Shown here: positions 42,013 through 51,799 of the stretch, in pieces
Layout of the letters: each line of letters begins with the position of its first letter
Numbering within the stretch: position 1 is the first letter of the stretch
Origin: JAFMDF01 sp965222705
Lineage (GTDB): Bacteria; Bacteroidota; Bacteroidia; Chitinophagales; Saprospiraceae
DNA: 64,000 nucleotides
Reading direction: 5' to 3'
Assembly (NCBI GenBank): GCA_965222705.1
Contig: CBDCUO010000050.1
Coordinates: forward strand, 1 to 64,000
Made by a program: the position numbers and the translations under genes
The notes under the pieces: model-generated
Told to the model about the DNA's origin: nothing
Databases searched by the model: none
Seen by the model: only the letters and a program-made list of their open reading frames with translations

Positions 42013-43128
42013 TTACTCTTTCTTGGCACTAAATAATTTAAATTCCCCATAAATAATCATCAGTAAACCAGCAATCAGCGCAATAATCATTATCAAATTG
42101 ACGGTCCCAGCAATAGAGCTAAAAATCGAAATTAGTATCAAGCCCAGTGCGACCATAATCAAAATGGTCATAATGCCATATTGAGCTTCTACAATGCCCG
42201 CCACATGGTTTTTTTGGTACTTATGAGGGAATAATTTTTTATCAATAAACACAAAAATTCGGTCTTGTATAAAACCAATTAAAACAATGACGATCAAAAT
42301 GGCGAACACCTTTTCCATTTGTCCTTGCCGTGCTTTAATATAAATCAGAGAGCCAATCCCTCCTTGCCGATTCAGTAATTCTGCAATGATGATATAAGTC
42401 CAGGAAATTGCCGTAATTACTCGAATATCATCAATCAAACGCGACATCACCGAAGGAATATAAACCGTTTTGATTGTTTGCCAATCCGTCGCCCCAAGTG
42501 TAAACACTGTTTTTAAATAAACATCTTCTACCTCATCTATCCGCTGCACCACAACGGGTAATAAATAGACAATGATACCAAAGGCTAAAAAGGCAATTTT
42601 CATCCCGTCTTCAATCCCAAACCAAGCAGTAAATAAGCCCACTAAAGCGGTTAGGGGCAGGAACCGCAGGGCATCCACTTGCCCCGCAAATAAGCCTCGA
42701 AATACAGGCAATAAGCCGATCAAAAAACCAATCGGCAGAGAAATAATCAAGGCCCAAAAATAGCCCCGCACATTTAACCAAATAGATTGTAGGGTATTGG
42801 CGACTAAGTCATCTTTTTGGATCAAAGACGGAAAAGATTGTACAACATGATGGGGCGGTGGAATAGAGGGATAAATTTTTCTAAACTCTGTAGCGTTATT
42901 AAAAAGCAAAGAATCTGCCTTAATAATAGAATCTCTCTTCGCCCTGGTCGCTTCATCCATATTGAGGGAAGAGGGTAATTGGGTCGTATATCCTTCAATG
43001 ACAGGGCTTTGCACAGATTTTAACTCTGCCATCAACCACCAAAAAAGAATCAATAAAATCAACCCCACAATACCTAATATCAGCCGATGGGTTTTATTTA
43101 ATTTTCCTCTTAGTTCAAATAGATTCAT
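42013..43128 (-). CDS. ABC transporter permease with extra C-terminal membrane segments
   Basis: The 371-residue permease has a first membrane helix (about 16-35), an 80-residue periplasmic segment, and the usual binding-protein-dependent permease core (about 110-300) with the EAA-like loop LGATDWQTIKTVYIPS (211-226). Two further helices (about 318-340 and 343-361) extend beyond the normal NitT/TauT permease end. Partner of the ATPase 2 nt downstream. Substrate unknown. Confidence 0.87.
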   Translation of the reverse strand: MNLFELRGKLNKTHRLILGIVGLILLILFWWLMAELKSVQSPVIEGYTTQLPSSLNMDEATRAKRDSIIKADSLLFNNATEFRKIYPSIPPPHHVVQSFPSLIQKDDLVANTLQSIWLNVRGYFWALIISLPIGFLIGLLPVFRGLFAGQVDALRFLPLTALVGLFTAWFGIEDGMKIAFLAFGIIVYLLPVVVQRIDEVEDVYLKTVFTLGATDWQTIKTVYIPSVMSRLIDDIRVITAISWTYIIIAELLNRQGGIGSLIYIKARQGQMEKVFAILIVIVLIGFIQDRIFVFIDKKLFPHKYQKNHVAGIVEAQYGIMTILIMVALGLILISIFSSIAGTVNLIMIIALIAGLLMIIYGEFKLFSAKKE

Positions 43129-43289
43129 GCTATTGTATAAAATTAGCTGCCTTTTTTAACAAGGATGTTGAAAAAGCACCAACTCTAAGATTATGCTTTT
43201 AGTCAATCCAAATGCGAAGGTAACCGCTCCAAGTCAATTTCTAAAAAATTATCCCAAAAATTTTACCTTTACGGTTTAAACCTATAAAT

Positions 43290-44183
43290 ATGAAGCGATC
43301 ATTCTTATTTTTCCTCTTATTATCCATTTTTTCTATATGGCTATCGGCACAAGATATTCCCCAAACAAATGTTTATGCTTTTAAAATGCAGCAATTAAGT
43401 GATACGATCTATAATTTTAGCCAGCCTAGATTCTTAAATACTTTTAATCCAAATGGCTATAATAATCAGCCGAGTTTTATAGATAGCAATACACTCTATC
43501 TAACGGTTCAATTTCCAAATGAATCCAATACCAATATTTATGCCCTGGATTTGTCTAACAATCAAAAGATTCAAATTACGGCTACCATCGAAAGCGAATA
43601 TTCCCCTACGCTTATGCCTGATAAAACTTACTTTTCTGCTGTTCGGGTAGAAGTGGACGGCGAGAGGACTCAAAGATTATGGAAATTTCCGACCGATCGA
43701 AGCAGTATGGGCGAACCTGTCTTTCGCAATATTCAAGAAGTGGGGTATCACTGCTGGGTCAACGACTACAAGGCGGCTTTATTTATTGTAGATGAACCAA
43801 ATCATTTGGTATTGGCAAATACTTTGACAGGCTCTACGGTACAATTGATCAATAATATCGGCAGAGGGTTTCAAAGATTGCCGGGAGACAACTTAGCTTT
43901 TATTCATAAGATCAGCGACCAAAGTTGGTACATTAAAGAAATGGACACTTATACCTATCGCTCTAAAGGAATTGTTCCAACTTTACCCAACAGTGAAGAT
44001 TTTCTTTATACTAAAGATGGTACTTTTCTTATGGGAAATGGCAGCAAATTATTTAAATTTAATAGATATAGTGATCGGGACTGGATAGAAATCGCCGACT
44101 TTAAATATTATGGCATCCAAAATATTACTCGTTTGGCCTTGAATAGCAACGGAACCATCGTGCTGATAGATCGAGTGAATTAA
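43290..44183 (+). CDS. Exported TolB/PD40-like beta-propeller protein
   Basis: The 297-residue protein has a signal peptide (MKRSFLFFLLLSIFSIWLSA) followed by repeats of the form QPSFIDSNTLYLTVQ, YSPTLMPDKTYFSAVRV and NSEDFLYTKDGTFLMGNGSKLF, which look like TolB/WD40-like blades. It is probably a periplasmic or surface protein of unknown partner. The rpe gene follows closely on the same strand. Confidence 0.7.
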   Translation: MKRSFLFFLLLSIFSIWLSAQDIPQTNVYAFKMQQLSDTIYNFSQPRFLNTFNPNGYNNQPSFIDSNTLYLTVQFPNESNTNIYALDLSNNQKIQITATIESEYSPTLMPDKTYFSAVRVEVDGERTQRLWKFPTDRSSMGEPVFRNIQEVGYHCWVNDYKAALFIVDEPNHLVLANTLTGSTVQLINNIGRGFQRLPGDNLAFIHKISDQSWYIKEMDTYTYRSKGIVPTLPNSEDFLYTKDGTFLMGNGSKLFKFNRYSDRDWIEIADFKYYGIQNITRLALNSNGTIVLIDRVN

Positions 44184-44211
44184 CTTTTTGATCAATAATC
44201 TTTTAATCTTC

Positions 44212-44883
44212 ATGAAACACCTAGTTGCTCCCTCTTTACTAGCTGCTGATTTTACCAATCTGGCTTCCGAAATAGCCCTAGTTAATCAAAGCAAGGCGGA
44301 CTGGCTGCATCTGGATGTAATGGACGGTAAGTTTGTCCCTAATATTTCCTTTGGGTTTCCAATTGTAAGGGCAGCTAAAACACTCTGCAATAAGCCCTTG
44401 GACGTGCATTTGATGATTGTAGAACCCGAAAAATACATCAAACGATTCCAAGAAGTGGGAGCAGCAGTCATTACCGTCCATTATGAAGCTTGCCCTCATC
44501 TCCATAGAACAATTGCTCAAATAAAAGAAAGCGGTGCAAAAGCGGGCGTAGCACTTAATCCTCATACACCAGTAGGCGTGCTAGAAAATGTACTGGAAGA
44601 AGTAGATTTGATCTTACTAATGTCTGTAAATCCTGGTTTTGGCGGACAAAAATTTATTTATAATACCATCCCCAAAATACGGCAATTAAAAAATATGTTG
44701 ATTGTTAAAAATGTGAATCCATATATTGAAATTGACGGAGGAGTGGGTTTACAAAATGCTGAAAAATTATTACAAGCTGGCGCAAATATCCTGGTGGCCG
44801 GAAGTGCCGTTTTTAAAGCAAAAAATCCGTCTGACACTATTAGCCGGTTAAAAAGCATAGGACGGGATATCTTTATGGTCTAA
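44212..44883 (+). CDS. rpe: Ribulose-phosphate 3-epimerase
   Basis: The 223-residue protein from the ATG at 44212 has LVAPSLLAADF, LHLDVMDGKFVPNISFG, DVHLMIVEPEKYI, VGVALNPHTP, LILLMSVNPGFGGQKF and EIDGGV, covering the metal-binding and catalytic residues of the family. It interconverts ribulose 5-phosphate and xylulose 5-phosphate in the pentose phosphate pathway. It starts 28 nt after the propeller gene. Confidence 0.95.
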   Translation: MKHLVAPSLLAADFTNLASEIALVNQSKADWLHLDVMDGKFVPNISFGFPIVRAAKTLCNKPLDVHLMIVEPEKYIKRFQEVGAAVITVHYEACPHLHRTIAQIKESGAKAGVALNPHTPVGVLENVLEEVDLILLMSVNPGFGGQKFIYNTIPKIRQLKNMLIVKNVNPYIEIDGGVGLQNAEKLLQAGANILVAGSAVFKAKNPSDTISRLKSIGRDIFMV

Positions 44884-44915
44884 ATTATTAGCATGCTTTA
44901 AACTTTACGGGCTGA

Positions 44916-46283
44916 TTACCAATTCATTTCTGGCAGCACTTCTCTTTGCAAATCAAACATTTCATTGATACAATGTACTGCATTTTGATAAGAATCTACG
45001 GTAGGGTCTAAAAGAACCGCCTGGAGCAATTTCTTCCTAGATTTTTCCAGATAAGCCTCTATCAATAACTGATTAATGGCGGTTTGGGTATAAAGTAGGG
45101 TTAAAGCAGCAGTAGGTAACTGGGGCATTTTCCTCGGCTGGAGGCTTCTGTCTGAAACGATAGCCGGCACTTCCACCACTGCATCCAAAGGCAATCCTGG
45201 CACATAACCTTCCTTGTTGGGAATATTGATCGCCCCCAGATCACGGCGCTTCCCAAATGCCAAACCCTCTATGATCGGAATGGCAAGTTCTCCGGAGCCA
45301 CATAGCTCATTGGAGTCTTTTTCTTCATCGCTGGGATACAAGGCTACGATTGGTTCTTTAGGGATTAAATCCACCTGCGTAGGATTTGTATTGAGGTTAT
45401 AGAGATACGTCGGGATGATGTTGTTATTCCATGGATGTTCATACATAGGGTCATAAAAATACTGCAAGTTTTGGCTGGCTAAAAAGGGGGCTGCCCATCG
45501 CACATACTCACCGATGTGATTAGTCCCAGGAGAAGGATATAAGCCAAATACTCTAAGCATGGTTCGACTAAGGGCTATTTCGTCCCAGTCGGCTAACCAA
45601 TGTGCATTGCGTTCTCGTTGTTTTAACTCTGGATACAAGTCATTGCCCTCCAAATCTTCAATAAAATGAAACCAACTGAAATGATTCAAGCCAGAAGCAT
45701 AAGCTCTAAAGGAATTCACCTTGCGATTTAATATAGCAGCTATCTGTTTTTTACCTTGGAATACTCCGTGGCATAAGCCGACAAATTTGATAGCACTGTT
45801 TCGGCTTATCAACTCTGACAACTTTGTCAAAGGATTGGTATAATTAAGTAGCCAGGCCTTCGGACAGATTTGCTCCATTTTATAAATAATTTCCATGGTC
45901 GGCAGAAAATTTCGCAGAGCATGAAAAAGCCCTCCAATTCCACCATTTTCTCCATAGAGTTGCTTAAAACCATACTTTCTTGGAATATGAAAATCCTGGG
46001 ACCAATAGAAGTACCGCTTAATTTCAATAGCTGTAATTACAAAGTCTGCGCCTTGCAAAGCGCTTTCCAGATTAGTGGTATTCGTGATCTTTATAGACCT
46101 TCCCAACTGTTGAGCAATCTTTTCTGCATACTGTTGGTGCGTTTTTAATTCCTTGGGGTTTATGTCCATTAGCTCTAAATGCACGTTCTCTTGCGCCAGC
46201 ACCTCGCTTAACAAAACATCCCTGGTAGTAGCCGGCCCAAATTCTTTGCTACCTGCTCCAACTAATACAATTTTTAAATTCAT
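44916..46283 (-). CDS. Glycoside hydrolase family 4 enzyme (alpha-glucosidase/galactosidase-like)
   Basis: The 455-residue protein has an N-terminal NAD-binding Rossmann motif (VGAGSKEFGPA), the NYTNP block (N147-P151), the Mn-ligand cysteine-histidine pair C171-H172 in GLCHGVFQG, and GLNHFSWF (H201). GH4 enzymes cleave glycosides by an NAD-dependent oxidation-elimination route and can act on alpha- or beta-linked sugars and glucuronides. The sodium symporter gene 2 nt upstream probably imports its substrate. Confidence 0.9.
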   Translation of the reverse strand: MNLKIVLVGAGSKEFGPATTRDVLLSEVLAQENVHLELMDINPKELKTHQQYAEKIAQQLGRSIKITNTTNLESALQGADFVITAIEIKRYFYWSQDFHIPRKYGFKQLYGENGGIGGLFHALRNFLPTMEIIYKMEQICPKAWLLNYTNPLTKLSELISRNSAIKFVGLCHGVFQGKKQIAAILNRKVNSFRAYASGLNHFSWFHFIEDLEGNDLYPELKQRERNAHWLADWDEIALSRTMLRVFGLYPSPGTNHIGEYVRWAAPFLASQNLQYFYDPMYEHPWNNNIIPTYLYNLNTNPTQVDLIPKEPIVALYPSDEEKDSNELCGSGELAIPIIEGLAFGKRRDLGAINIPNKEGYVPGLPLDAVVEVPAIVSDRSLQPRKMPQLPTAALTLLYTQTAINQLLIEAYLEKSRKKLLQAVLLDPTVDSYQNAVHCINEMFDLQREVLPEMNW

Positions 46284-46285
46284 AT

Positions 46286-48073
46286 TTATAAACTTGATGT
46301 ATTAATTTCGAATTTTTTAATTAAAAAATAAAGAGACAAGAAGCTAATCAGTATCATAATAAAGCCCATAAAATATCGAGCTGTCACAATATACCCAATC
46401 CCCAATAAACTGCAATAAATAAACATTATCCCCAAAATCCAACCCGTCCACCTAAATCTCGTTGTTATTTTAGGCTGAATATCGGCATTTTCTTTAGCTA
46501 TTTCTCCCCACCAACCAGAGGGTTGCACTACCCGATAAAACTTAGTCAGTATATCTTTATCAGTGGGCTTGCTAATATAAACCACCAGGACCCATACAAA
46601 GGTCGTAATCACGAGAATCAGCACGGCTCTTATCATATTATAATCCGCTGTGTATATTCCATTTAGGCTATCAAAAGTACTTGCAGATAGCATGCCCATG
46701 GCATTTAGTCCTCTGAGAATAAATCCTCCATTGGCAAGCAATAAAGAACACACCATGGCGGTAATCTCTGCCCAAGCATTTACCCTCCACCAATACCATC
46801 TCAGTGCCCATATAATCGCCATCCCTGCAGTGAGATCAATGATATATATCCAAGCTTTCTCAATAGACTCCATATAATAAGCTGTAAGAGCAGCAAAACC
46901 CGCCAAAACCAGTATGGAGAGTCTTGAAGCCCACACATATTCATCAGGTTTTGCATCCTTTTTGAAAAATCGCTTGTAAATATCGTTGACTAGATAAGAG
47001 CCTCCCCAGCAAAGGTGGGTATCCATAGTACTCATAAATGCCGCCAAAAAAGCAGCTACCAGCATCCCCTTTAAGCCAACAGGCATCAATTCAGCCAGCA
47101 TCATCGGATAGGCCAGTTCTGGGTCAGCAGCCAAAGCTGGACTTGCTTCTGAAATTGGAAAAATAATTAACGAACCAAGCCCCACAATAATCCATGGCCA
47201 GGTCATTACGGTAATTCCTAAAAAGCCCCACAAAAAGGCAGCTAAAACGGCATGCTTATCATTTTTAGTCGCAAACAGGCGCTGTCCACTATACCCATCG
47301 TGCCCACTACGTGACCATAATACCAAAATAAGGCACAAATAGGAAGCAAATTCTAAAGAAGAAATATGACGAGGATTGGGCAAAACATCCAAAGTCCCTG
47401 TAGGAACATCCTCAAGTGCGCTTATTTGCTCTACCAAGCCAGAAGGGCCGCCTACTTCATTCAATACAATGCCTGCCAAAATTATAGAACCCAGTAGCCC
47501 CGTCACAAACTGAAATAGATCAGTCGTCACAACACCCCATATTCCAGATGCACTAGTATAAATTACTGCAAGCGTGACACAAATGCTCAACGTCGTAAGA
47601 GCATCCCAACCCAATAACACTTCTGCAAACTTCACCATAGCCAGCATTACCCAGCCCATTACTACACAATTTTTCAACAAACCATTATAAATCGCCGATA
47701 TTACTCTAAGTGCAGAAGCTTCTTTACCAGAGTAGCGCAATTCCATGACTTCCGCATCTGTCATAATATTTGCCCTTCTCCAGTATTTAGCAAAGAAAAA
47801 GACCAGCAACATCAATCCACCAGCTTCATACCACCAAAGCCAGTTGCCAAAAATACCATGCTGTCTTACCAATGAAGCCGCAGCCAACGGAGCGTCTGTA
47901 GCAAACCAGGTAGCGGCAATAGAAGTCCCTGCTATCCACCAAGGTAAAGACCTGCCGGCAAGGAAATAATCCTCTATGCTTTTTCCCGCTTTTTTTGTAA
48001 ACCAGAACCCCAATATAGCAGTAATAATGATATAAATGCCTATAATAATCCAGTCGAGAAGGGCGAGTTGCAT
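46286..48073 (-). CDS. Sodium:solute symporter family (SSS) transporter
   Basis: The 595-residue polytopic protein has about 13 hydrophobic helices and the SSS pattern: GRSLPWWIAGTSIAATWFATDAPL near the N-terminus, the GIWGVVTTDLFQF segment, SGHDGYSGQRLFATK, and AAFLAAFMSTMDTHLCWGGSYLVND. It uses the sodium gradient to import a small solute. The GH4 gene 2 nt downstream suggests a sugar or glycoside substrate (inference). Confidence 0.9.
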   Translation of the reverse strand: MQLALLDWIIIGIYIIITAILGFWFTKKAGKSIEDYFLAGRSLPWWIAGTSIAATWFATDAPLAAASLVRQHGIFGNWLWWYEAGGLMLLVFFFAKYWRRANIMTDAEVMELRYSGKEASALRVISAIYNGLLKNCVVMGWVMLAMVKFAEVLLGWDALTTLSICVTLAVIYTSASGIWGVVTTDLFQFVTGLLGSIILAGIVLNEVGGPSGLVEQISALEDVPTGTLDVLPNPRHISSLEFASYLCLILVLWSRSGHDGYSGQRLFATKNDKHAVLAAFLWGFLGITVMTWPWIIVGLGSLIIFPISEASPALAADPELAYPMMLAELMPVGLKGMLVAAFLAAFMSTMDTHLCWGGSYLVNDIYKRFFKKDAKPDEYVWASRLSILVLAGFAALTAYYMESIEKAWIYIIDLTAGMAIIWALRWYWWRVNAWAEITAMVCSLLLANGGFILRGLNAMGMLSASTFDSLNGIYTADYNMIRAVLILVITTFVWVLVVYISKPTDKDILTKFYRVVQPSGWWGEIAKENADIQPKITTRFRWTGWILGIMFIYCSLLGIGYIVTARYFMGFIMILISFLSLYFLIKKFEINTSSL

Positions 48074-48206
48074 AATGTATCATTTAGGTAAGAAATAAAT
48101 AATTATTTTTAGCAGGCTTTCAGCCAAGTTTTTGACTAAATAGGCTCTAAAAATAGATAAAAACATTTCCTTTTAGCAAAAGAACTATTTTTTTCTACAA
48201 AAGAAT

Positions 48207-48214
48207 TATTTTTG
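48207..48214 (+). promoter_or_regulatory. Possible -7 element for the WS/DGAT-like gene
   Basis: TATTTTTG matches TAnnTTTG 29 nt before the GTG start. No clear TTTG lies at the expected upstream distance. Confidence 0.3.
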
Positions 48215-48243
48215 CCACTATCATCTACTATAATCTTGTCAAT

Positions 48244-50055
48244 GTGAATCCTAAACTACCCATTCATACTGCTAATCTGGAAGCTATTTCCGGAATGGAC
48301 GCTACTTTTCTATATGGAGAAACCCCCACCAGCCCTATGCATGTAGGGAGTGTAGGGGTCATCGAAGGTTCTTTGAAGTTCGAAGATTTTCGCAAAACGA
48401 TCCTCTCCCGTCTCCATCAAATGCCCAAATTTCGCAAGCGATTGGTCTATGTCCCCATGAGTATCGACTATCCCTATTGGGTAGATGATCCGAATTTTGA
48501 TATTGATATGCACATCAATCATATTGCTTTGCCCAAGCCGGGAGGCTGGCGCCAATTGCGTTCAGTAGCTTCTAAAATTTTTAGCGAACCGCTGGACCAG
48601 TCCCGACCGTTGTGGTCCTTTACTTTTATCGAAGGGCTGGATACGATCCCCCAGGTGCCGGCAGGGTCTGTAGCTATTGTATCCAAAATTCATCATGTCG
48701 CTATTGATGGAGTCGCTGGAGCAGGCATACTAAGCCTAATATTTGATATGACACCCGAAAAAAAGGAAATTCCAGAACCAAGGCCTTTCAAGCCAGCTCC
48801 ATTGCCCAACGAGCTTTCCCTAATACTAAAAAGTACTTTAAGCTTTGCCCAAAATCCTTTAAAATTTCCAAAACTAATTGGCAATGCAATCACTGCTACT
48901 GTAAAATCTGGGTTCCTTACAAGGGTACAAGGAACAAACTTGCCTACTGCTCCTTTTACCGCACCGCCTACGCCGCTCAATGGAATCATTTCGCCGCGAA
49001 GAAAATGGAATACGGCTATTCTATCTTTGGAACGGATAAAAGCGCTCAAGAATATCATGGACATCACCATGAATGACATTATGCTAGGTATTTGTGCAGG
49101 TGCATTAAGGCGCTACCTTTTAGAAAAAAATAAACTACCTCAAAAACCACTGGTAGCTATGGTTCCCATTTCTACACGCACCAAAGCAGAAGCCAATCAA
49201 TTGGGTAATCAAATTTCTTCTATGCTCATACAATTAGCTACCAATATCGAAGATCCGATTGAACGATTAGAAGAAATTCATGAAAACACGATACGAGGAA
49301 AAACCTATCAGGACGCATTGGGTGCCAAAACCTTAGCCAATATGGCAGAAGCCGTCCCATTTGGAATAGCGAATCAGGCAGCCAGGCTCTATTCTCGTTT
49401 CCATTTAGCAGAACTGCACAATCCCGTTTTTAATGTAACCATTACCAATGTTCCCGGTCCTCAATTTCCACTCTATACCAATGGGCATAAACTGCTAGCC
49501 GTTATGGGAATGGCTCCGATTATTGATGGCATGGGTCTGATTATTACCATTTTTAGTTATGACGGCTTGGTAACTGTCAGCTCTACTTCTGATGTAAAAT
49601 CTATGCCAGATTTAGACATTTTCTCCCGCTATCTACGCGAATCCGCCAATGAGTTGGAAGCAGCCATTCTAAAACGTGGACGAAGTAAAAAGAAAAGTAA
49701 AAAGGTCATTAAAAAAGCCAAATCTGATGTGCTTTTTGTCCATATTAAAAAGTTCCTAAAAGAAAATCCTCCAGCTGTAAAACCCAATAGTGGCATTTTC
49801 CAATTTAATATTACAGGACCTGTTGCTACCAATTGGAAAGTAGATTTAAACAAATCTCCTGGAACCGTAACCAAAACTAAAGCAACCAAGCCCGATGCCA
49901 TTTTTACGATAAAGGACGAGCATCTCCTCCGCATCGGGCAAGGAAAATTAAATATCCAAACTGCTTTTGTACAAGGCCGGTTAAAAATCAAAGGCGACAT
50001 GAGTAAAGCCATGAAACTAGGAGGACTATTGGCAAAACTACCAAAACTAGAATGA
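48244..50055 (+). CDS. Wax ester synthase/diacylglycerol acyltransferase-like protein with C-terminal SCP2 domain
   Basis: The 603-residue protein starts at a GTG (48244), since the overlapping ATG runs straight into a stop. It begins with the WS/DGAT ISGMDATFLYGETPTSPMHVG and has the acyltransferase motif HHxxxDG (H150, H151, D155, G156). NVTITNVPGPQFPLY and the later TIFSYDGLV are the usual C-terminal markers. After a lysine-rich linker, about residues 500-603 form an SCP2 sterol-carrier-like domain. WS/DGAT enzymes make wax esters or triacylglycerols from acyl-CoA. The SCP2 fusion may present lipids (inference). Confidence 0.9.
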   Translation: MNPKLPIHTANLEAISGMDATFLYGETPTSPMHVGSVGVIEGSLKFEDFRKTILSRLHQMPKFRKRLVYVPMSIDYPYWVDDPNFDIDMHINHIALPKPGGWRQLRSVASKIFSEPLDQSRPLWSFTFIEGLDTIPQVPAGSVAIVSKIHHVAIDGVAGAGILSLIFDMTPEKKEIPEPRPFKPAPLPNELSLILKSTLSFAQNPLKFPKLIGNAITATVKSGFLTRVQGTNLPTAPFTAPPTPLNGIISPRRKWNTAILSLERIKALKNIMDITMNDIMLGICAGALRRYLLEKNKLPQKPLVAMVPISTRTKAEANQLGNQISSMLIQLATNIEDPIERLEEIHENTIRGKTYQDALGAKTLANMAEAVPFGIANQAARLYSRFHLAELHNPVFNVTITNVPGPQFPLYTNGHKLLAVMGMAPIIDGMGLIITIFSYDGLVTVSSTSDVKSMPDLDIFSRYLRESANELEAAILKRGRSKKKSKKVIKKAKSDVLFVHIKKFLKENPPAVKPNSGIFQFNITGPVATNWKVDLNKSPGTVTKTKATKPDAIFTIKDEHLLRIGQGKLNIQTAFVQGRLKIKGDMSKAMKLGGLLAKLPKLE

Positions 50056-50359
50056 GTAATAGCAGAGGTTATTCGGCCTACTTAGAAAGGAGAAAATTTT
50101 CCTTAAGAACATTATTCCTCTCAAAAAGATATACGTACCAACATTTTATTTATCTTTCTTTTCTTAATCGGTACCCGTTTAAGAATATGCCTAAAATATC
50201 TTTCCATAGATTCAGCATTTAAAAGTAAAATATGGTAAATTTGTTCCTTCCACCAAATTAATTACTGACTCTAACCAATTTGCTTCAGCTGGCTTTATAA
50301 GCTGGTATCCCTTGCTTTGTAACCAAAATAATTAATATAATTAAAAAAAAGTTAAAGTA
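50056..50359 (+). promoter_or_regulatory. Leader region of the leuCDA operon
   Basis: This 304-nt gap has no gene. TAAATTTG (50236-50243) fits the -7 consensus and would give a leader of about 110 nt before leuC. A small CAGCT/AGCTG hairpin lies in that leader. I see no leucine-rich leader peptide and no clear T-box. Confidence 0.35.
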
Positions 50360-51763
50360 GTGGCAGGAAAAACCTTATTTGATAAAATTTGGGATGCGCA
50401 CGTTGTTAATCAAATTCCCGACGGTCCTTCCGTTTTGTACATTGATCAGCACCTAATTCACGAAGTCACCAGTCCGCAGGCATTTATGGGTCTGGAAAAT
50501 CGGGGGTTAAGTGTTGCACGCCCCAAACAAACCATTGCAACGCCCGACCATAATGTGCCAACTGTTCATCAGGATCAACCCATTGCAGACCAATTATCTC
50601 GCTTTCAGGTGGATACCCTCACTAAAAATTGTAAAAAACATGGAATTGAATTGCACGGACTGAATACGCCCTATCAGGGTATTGTTCACGTAATCGGCCC
50701 ACAATTGGGAATTACACAACCAGGCAGAACCATCGTATGTGGAGACAGCCATACTTCTACGCATGGTGCTTTTGGCTGCGTGGCTTTTGGCATAGGTACG
50801 AGCGAAGTAGAAATGGTACTGGCTACCCAGTGCATCTTACAACCCAAGCCTCAAAAAATGCGCATCAACGTCAATGGAAAGCTAGGGGCTAATGTTTCTC
50901 CTAAAGACGTAATTCTATATATAATTTCCAAAATGACCGCAGCCGGAGGAACAGGCTATTTTGTAGAATACGCCGGCAATATCTTCCGCGAAATGTCAAT
51001 GGAAGGCCGAATGACCGTCTGCAATATGAGCATTGAAATGGGTGCAAGGGGTGGACTCATTGCTCCCGATGAAAAGACCTTTGAGTTTGTAAAAGGTAAA
51101 CCCCAGGCTCCAAAAGGGGTAAACCATGAAGCCGCTTTGGAAAAATGGAAGCAACTATATACTGATGAAGATGCCGTATTTGACCGCGAAGTTCATTATG
51201 ACGCTGCAGATATTGAACCAATGATTACTTTTGGTACCAACCCGGGTATGGGCATAAAAATTACTGGGCGCATCCCGACTTTATATGAAATTGATAAAGC
51301 AGAAGTACCTTCCTTCCAAAAATCTATGAATTATATGGGATTTCAAGCAGGTCAATCCATGCTGAATAAACCCGTTGACTATGTCTTTATTGGAAGTTGC
51401 ACCAATGGTCGAATTGAAGACCTTCGCCAGGTTGCCAATTATGTAAAAGGCAAGCAAAAAGCTGCTCACATAACCGCCTGGATTGTTCCGGGCTCAAAGG
51501 AAGTAGAAAGACAAGCTAATGAAGAAGGCATTACGGGTATCTTGGAAAATGCAGGGTTTAAGCTCCGGCAGCCAGGCTGCTCTGCTTGTTTGGCGATGAA
51601 TGACGACAAAATCCCCGCCGGCAAATACGCCGTTTCTACTTCCAATCGAAATTTTGAAGGCCGGCAAGGACCGGGGGCCAGAACCATGTTGGCCAGTCCT
51701 TTGACTGCAGCAGCAGTAGCCATAGCGGGGAAGATTGTTGATCCCAGAGAAATAAGATCGTGA
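50360..51763 (+). CDS. leuC: 3-isopropylmalate dehydratase large subunit
   Basis: The 467-residue protein starts at a GTG (50360). It has the aconitase-family blocks CGDSHTSTHGAFGCVAFGIGTSEVEMV and GSCTNGRIEDLR, and the iron-sulfur pair in GCSACLAMNDD, so all three cluster cysteines are present. With LeuD it isomerises 2-isopropylmalate to 3-isopropylmalate in leucine synthesis. leuD follows by 36 nt. Confidence 0.97.
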   Translation: MAGKTLFDKIWDAHVVNQIPDGPSVLYIDQHLIHEVTSPQAFMGLENRGLSVARPKQTIATPDHNVPTVHQDQPIADQLSRFQVDTLTKNCKKHGIELHGLNTPYQGIVHVIGPQLGITQPGRTIVCGDSHTSTHGAFGCVAFGIGTSEVEMVLATQCILQPKPQKMRINVNGKLGANVSPKDVILYIISKMTAAGGTGYFVEYAGNIFREMSMEGRMTVCNMSIEMGARGGLIAPDEKTFEFVKGKPQAPKGVNHEAALEKWKQLYTDEDAVFDREVHYDAADIEPMITFGTNPGMGIKITGRIPTLYEIDKAEVPSFQKSMNYMGFQAGQSMLNKPVDYVFIGSCTNGRIEDLRQVANYVKGKQKAAHITAWIVPGSKEVERQANEEGITGILENAGFKLRQPGCSACLAMNDDKIPAGKYAVSTSNRNFEGRQGPGARTMLASPLTAAAVAIAGKIVDPREIRS

Positions 51764-51799
51764 AATCTCCATTTATTAAACATGCTCAAATAGCAATAG

